Assembly: GCA_028023455.1 (NCBI GenBank)
Contig: JAQFVV010000184.1
Location: 2,294,001-2,358,000, forward strand
Reading direction: 5' to 3'
Length of the DNA stretch: 64,000 bases
From: Epiperipatus broadwayi
Taxonomy: Eukaryota; Onychophora; Udeonychophora; Euonychophora; Peripatidae
Positions within the stretch are counted from its first letter, which is position 1, and each line of letters opens with the position of its first letter. Position numbers and translations under genes: made by a program. The notes beneath the pieces are model-generated. The model saw nothing but the letters and a program-made list of their open reading frames with translations, did not search any database and had not been told where the DNA came from. Shown here one piece after another: positions 59,691-64,000 of this stretch.

Positions 59691-61220
59691 GTAAGAAGTT
59701 TTATATATGTATTTTAACTAACAATTATTATGACATTAAATATGGAGATTTTTTTTTATTGCTGATATTGAGTCTAAAACTATTGTTTTTATCTCTGTAA
59801 TTTAATGTTATAGTCTAGAATTTTTTTTTTAACACAAAAAAAACAAACAAACAATGAAATATAATTTTTAATGATATAAAGAACTCCTTGAAGTTTAGGA
59901 TGCTATATCAAGTTAATAAATTATGTTAAAGGCTGATAATGACATATTCCCATTACCAATGAGCAAAGATTATAGTTTGGCAGTGAAATCTTATTGCTTA
60001 GTTGTATTATCTTGACTTTAAGCAGAGAACAAATATAATTTTAGTAAAAGAAATTTTAAAAAAGAGAGGTAATTTAGAAGGTTGTAGTGTTTGGGGAAGA
60101 GGGCATTGCATACTTATAAATTCTTTTTTAGATTATTCTGTATTATGTTTTGGTTTATTAAGCTTGTGGAAAGTAAGACTGCTTAATATTTAAGAACTAT
60201 GCTGAAAAAAATTGACATGTTGTCATTGAAGAAAAAAATGAAGATTAATATGAAGATACAATTAACGAACTACTGCACATGTGGACATAACTTCAGAAAA
60301 AATTTAATTATCAAAGCATAAAAATTTACAATTACAATCTGCATTTGGAATTACTTGTTCTTATATATGTTTGTATACTTTTTAAATGTAATTGTATTTG
60401 CAGCTGGGATGTTCATTTTTTTTTTAGATTATTGAGGATATTTTAAAATCAAAAATTGAGATCCTTTACAGAGTAATTATTTAACATAGCATTGATGTTA
60501 TTGCACTTCAGGAAGCTCTTTTTTTTTTTTTCTAATAATGCTCCTTTTCTTAAAATTCCTAGAATTACATTGATTCTTAATAGAATACATTTTGTAAAGC
60601 AAATAACTTTTATTGAAAATAACTCAAATGATATTGCAATCACAATTCAATTTGATAATTTTTTTATATATGTAATATTTAAGAATTCCCCGATACAAAC
60701 CATTTTACCTTCTTACAATTTTTCATATCTTCTGTCTATATAGCTTTAAAATTTTATAGTAGCTTTTGGGATATGTAAATGAGGAGATCAAGCAGGTCGT
60801 TAACTTAAAGAATGGTTGGATTTAAACAACATGCCTTTACTTTATGATGCTGGGCAAAGAGAACTTTCTATTCAGGTAGATGAGGAAGAGAGAATACTCT
60901 TGATTTATGTTTTATGTCAACAAAATATGATTCATTATCTGTTAATATACTGATATTGGATCATTCCTCCCATAAATCCAAGTTTAATTATTCTTGAAAT
61001 CTACATTCCTGTAGTTGAAAATTATTCTTTTCCAAGATGGAATTTAAGAAAAGCTGACTAAAATTGATATACTGGATATCTTGAATAGAATACTAATAGA
61101 ATCTTTCCAATTCCTTTTTTTGTAATTAGATTTAAAAACTTATAATAAGAGCAGCGAAAGGATTCATCCTTCGAGGATATTGAAAGCAATTCATTCCAGG
61201 TTAAAACAAAACCAGCAATA
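59691..61220. other. UBXN7: UBXN7 intron 2, AT-rich
   Basis: No exon recognised. Short open frames (60002-60193, 60492-60743) lack motifs. Confidence 0.45.
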
Positions 61221-61800
61221 ATTTTTATGGCCAGTGTTTGTCTACCAAAATTTCGAAATTGCTGGTAAACTTGTTAGTACTTGTCTCACTGTATAAGACC
61301 AAAAATGTCTTTTGAAAATACCGGTTGTGTACAGCCATCTCTTCGAAAACATGAAATTTGGCATGAATCCACCACATCACACTCTGAAAAAAGCCTTTCC
61401 AAATTTTTAGCAGCTTCCAAGATGCGTAGGAAAGCACACTGACAGGGTGATAATTATTACTACGCAATACTATTACAGTTGGTATACAAGACAATGATTT
61501 TGAAAAGAGATTTCAACGCTTGTGTGAAATTGAACAACAGACATCCTGATATCAAATGGTAGCGAACTGTCATTACTGAACATACGCATAAAGCGTGGCC
61601 ACACATAGCTAGCCGTACGATTTCTGTGCTTTTGCACAAAGAACAATGCCATCACATGGCCTAAAATGGCTATTACGAAGGTAGTGTTGTAAGTAGCTAG
61701 CCGTAGTTTCAGCCACGAAAATGCCATATTTCTGCATTTTTGCACAGAAACAGCACCATCAAGCAATGTACGGCTGCTAATAGACAAGTACCATTTGTTA
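61221..61800. repeat. GC-elevated unclassified segment in UBXN7 intron 2
   Basis: Contains two related blocks (tagctagccgtacgatttct near 61609 and tagctagccgtagtttcagc near 61694), each followed by a ttttgcacaaa/ttttgcacaga motif and a ...catcacatgg/...catcaagcaa motif. So a ~95-bp unit is partly duplicated. Transposon-derived in appearance. The minus-strand open frame of 104 codons is probably an artefact. Confidence 0.35.
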
Positions 61801-61849
61801 AATCATTAGATGATGCTAGAAAAGAAGGGGAGAGAGAGTATAAAAAAAA

Positions 61850-62335
61850 TTTTTTTCTTTTTTTTTTGTCAATGTTTTCTGAAATTTAATGGTTGTAAAG
61901 GTACTTCTAAAATAAGTATTACTATCCTGCTAATGAAATTGCCAGTCTTATATATCAGGCTTCTAAATCCAAAAATGATGAAGTAAAAAAAGTATTGTTA
62001 GAGCAGAAATCTAAACTTTTTTTTTTCACAATGTTTCTGTAATATCAGCCTAATCAAACCAGTAGATATTTGTAAAACTTGAAATTGCTTTTGATTGTCT
62101 TAAAGCAGAAAAAATCCCAGGAGCAGATAGCATAATTCTTAAAACCAAAATAAGCCAACAATGATTCAAAAAAAATCCAATATTATTATTTTATATTCTT
62201 TAATAGCTATTTGATAGAATCATATAAGAATTTTGCAATAGTTGAGAGCAAATTGGATTTAGGCTAGGAATAAGCTGCTGTGAACAAGTTTTACCTTTAA
62301 CAACTCATATTGAAGATAGTTTTCAAAATAAATTT
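61850..62335 (+). pseudogene. LINE RT fragment
   Basis: Two RT motifs appear in order: AEKIPGADSIILKT near 62108-62150 (family K..K.PG.DGI) and QIGFRLGISCCEQVL with THIEDSFQNKF near 62250-62338 (family QAGFR.GRSC.DQ, then HIEDGF). This spacing and the SCC(E/D)QV wording suggest a jockey-like element. Frames are broken; the sequence ends where a palindrome begins. Confidence 0.6.
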
Positions 62336-62336
62336 A

Positions 62337-62452
62337 AAATTGAAACAAACAACTACTTATATTTACAATTATTTAATTATCAACCCAGCTTTTATCTCTC
62401 GGTTGATAATTAAATAATTGTAAATATAATTAGTTATTTGTTTCAATTTTAT
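62337..62452. repeat. Palindrome at the 3' border of the LINE fragment
   Basis: Arms aattgaaacaaacaa...caattatttaattatcaac (62338-62391) and gttgataattaaataattg...ttgtttcaatt (62402-62452) are nearly perfect, about 52 bp each, with a ~10-nt loop. The left arm is the continuation of the RT reading frame (..KFKIET), so the inverted copy is a fold-back of the LINE's own sequence. Confidence 0.8.
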
Positions 62453-62639
62453 TTAGGTTATATTAAGAATATGTGTATAACAACATTGTGGACAAATAAT
62501 TTTTATACTGAATATTTGAGTATTGTATGTATTTATTATCTAACTTCAGTTTATCAATTACATTTACAAAATGCTCTCCAATAGCAAAATTCAAGTAACA
62601 ATATAGTAGATGCAAAATTTTTCTATCACAGGATTTAGT

Positions 62640-63385
62640 TTTATCATCTATTTTGATATATTCATCAGTGATTTTCTGGATACAGGGTACAGGAAATTTA
62701 TCTATGCTGATGACATTGCTTTTACTTTTCATCTAAGCAACAGAGAAACATCTCATAATCTGAATATATCGATTATAATGAGTTAGAAGAAGTTAACAGT
62801 TACAAATACCTTGGTCAGATTATTAATACAGATGGAAACATAATGGATGAAATTAATCATAGAATTAAGCTTGGTTGGAGTGCTTTTGGTAGAAATAACT
62901 TGATACTAAAAGGAAATATGCCTATGTATTTGAAAAGGAATGTGTTTAATAAATATGTTTTACCAGTTCTTACTTATGGATCTGAGACTTGGACACTTAA
63001 TAGAAGAGCAATACAGAAACTTCAAACCACTCAAAGAAGTTATGGAGAGATGCATTTTAGGAGCAACAAGAAGAGATCGAAAATGCAATATATGGGTAAG
63101 AGAACAAACAGGTGTTACTGACCTCGATGAAAAAATTAAGAGACTGAAGTGGAGTTGAATTGGACATATTGCTAGAAGAGATGATAATAGATGGACAATT
63201 AAAATCTTAAAGTGGATTACAAGAGATTGTGAAAGACCCAGAAAGAGACCACATGTGAGATGGATGGATGAAATAAGAAAGTGTGCAGGGGTGATATGTT
63301 GAAGAGAAGCTAAAGATCGAAGTTGATGGATTGAACTTGGAGAGACCTTCATCCTGCAGTGAATTGATAATGGTTGATGATGATG
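62640..63385 (+). pseudogene. RTE-type LINE, end of RT and C-terminal region
   Basis: In plus-strand frames: YRKFIYADDIAFTFHLS near 62686-62740 (catalytic YADD); YKYLGQIINTDG near 62800; MDEINHRIKLGWSAFGR and YVLPVLTYGSETW near 62843-62990; then, after a frameshift near 63031, MERCILGATRRDRKC, VREQTGV and LKWSWIGHIARR (with one TGA inside), and RPRKRPHVRWMDEIR near 63235-63275. The order matches the end of RTE-clade polyproteins. It ends in a cactgcagtgaattgataatgg-type tail with gatgatgatg. The N-terminal endonuclease is missing. Confidence 0.8.
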
Positions 63386-64000
63386 AACAAAAAATCGAAA
63401 TAGATATCTTTCTCATGCTATTTAGGTGTAACCTTGGATTATAATATAACTTAAATTTTCCTCATTTATCTAGCATTAGATCTCAAATAATTTCTAGAAA
63501 TAACTTTCTTGGAATCTATTTGGACTTTTGATCTAGAATTTTATGGGCAGTTTCTTTAGCACTAGCATATTTTATTGGTAGATACTGTGCTTTTATTTGG
63601 AGAAAAAATATCTACAATTAAACTAAATTAAATGCTCAATTAAATATTCACTCAGGCTAATTCTTTATTCCTCCACCTAATATTAAATGAAAAATTGCCT
63701 CACAGAAAATATATTAAAAGCTATTTAGTAGATCAGACTTGCTAATAACTCAAAAAATAATTTTACTATTTAAGATATATCTCAAATCAGTATTCTCTTT
63801 CTGAATGTTAAATCAAGAATTTACAACTGAAGAATTATGGCATTAAAAATGGATTTTTTATGAAATCCCCAAAATTTCTTTTTTCTAGATTCAATAATAA
63901 AGTCAGCTGGATTTGATCTTAAATGTTATTGGATTCTCATCAACAAATTCAGGAAACTCATGATTGTTGAGCTTGTGCTTTATAAATGGAATTTAACAGC
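63386..64000. other. UBXN7: AT-rich intron DNA, nothing recognised
   Basis: Presumably still UBXN7 intron 2. No exon or known repeat. Confidence 0.4.

Noticed and set aside
61473-61787. 104-codon minus-strand frame
   Set aside because: It runs over a partly duplicated GC-elevated segment; no motif, and the duplication itself keeps the frame open.

Overview
The window is an AT-rich stretch (roughly 70 percent or more A+T by eye) of an animal nuclear genome. Evidence for an animal: spliced exons of metazoan protein families (a glycogenin-like GT8 protein and the UBA end of UBXN7) with kilobase introns and canonical GT/AG sites; LINE, Penelope-like, Ty3/gypsy-type and tRNA-SINE repeats; no operons, CRISPR arrays or bacterial genes. 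I cannot name the species; an AT-rich invertebrate is the best guess.

Layout. 1-7.6 kb: AT-rich repeat debris, two 5'-truncated LINE tails on the minus strand, a head-to-head tRNA-SINE pair and small palindromic elements. 7.6-14.0 kb (plus strand): the last three recognisable exons of a glycogenin-like gene, with an RTE tail in the first intron and a decayed Penelope-like element in the second. 14-16 kb: a palindromic repeat with a 19-bp target duplication and an inverted repeat. 16.2-20.0 kb and 28.9-38.7 kb: two copies of a segmental duplication; the second carries a ~5-kb insertion, a palindromic element, a 156-bp tandem duplication and a large (ATT)n expansion. 21.1-23.25 kb: a decayed Lys/Glu-rich repeat protein reading minus, perhaps the gag of an old LTR element. 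27.3-27.8 kb: a minisatellite. 41.5-48.6 kb: a decayed gypsy-like element with a LINE nested in its left LTR and a palindromic element nested in its right LTR. 49.3-54.5 kb: a young gag-only LTR retrotransposon (minus strand) with two 1.75-kb LTRs, TSD, PBS and PPT. 54.6-55.7 kb: two more palindromic elements. 57.9-59.7 kb: first two coding exons of UBXN7, continuing out of the window. 61-63.4 kb: LINE remnants in the following intron.

The most unusual theme is a class of palindromic (hairpin, inverted-dimer) insertions. At least seven, from five unrelated sequence families, are each bounded by a direct repeat of 13-19 bp that can be read exactly or almost exactly. This is retroposon-like target duplication joined to a fold-back structure. 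One family has the order A-B-C-A-A'-C', as expected if more than one turn of a circular or tandem template was copied and the strand then snapped back on itself. One insertion is confirmed by an empty site in the paralogous duplication copy.

Host genes: the glycogenin-like protein is open across three exons but lacks the GT8 DGGDQG loop, the metal-binding His and the acceptor Tyr, so it looks like a pseudoenzyme or a recently disabled gene. UBXN7 looks normal.
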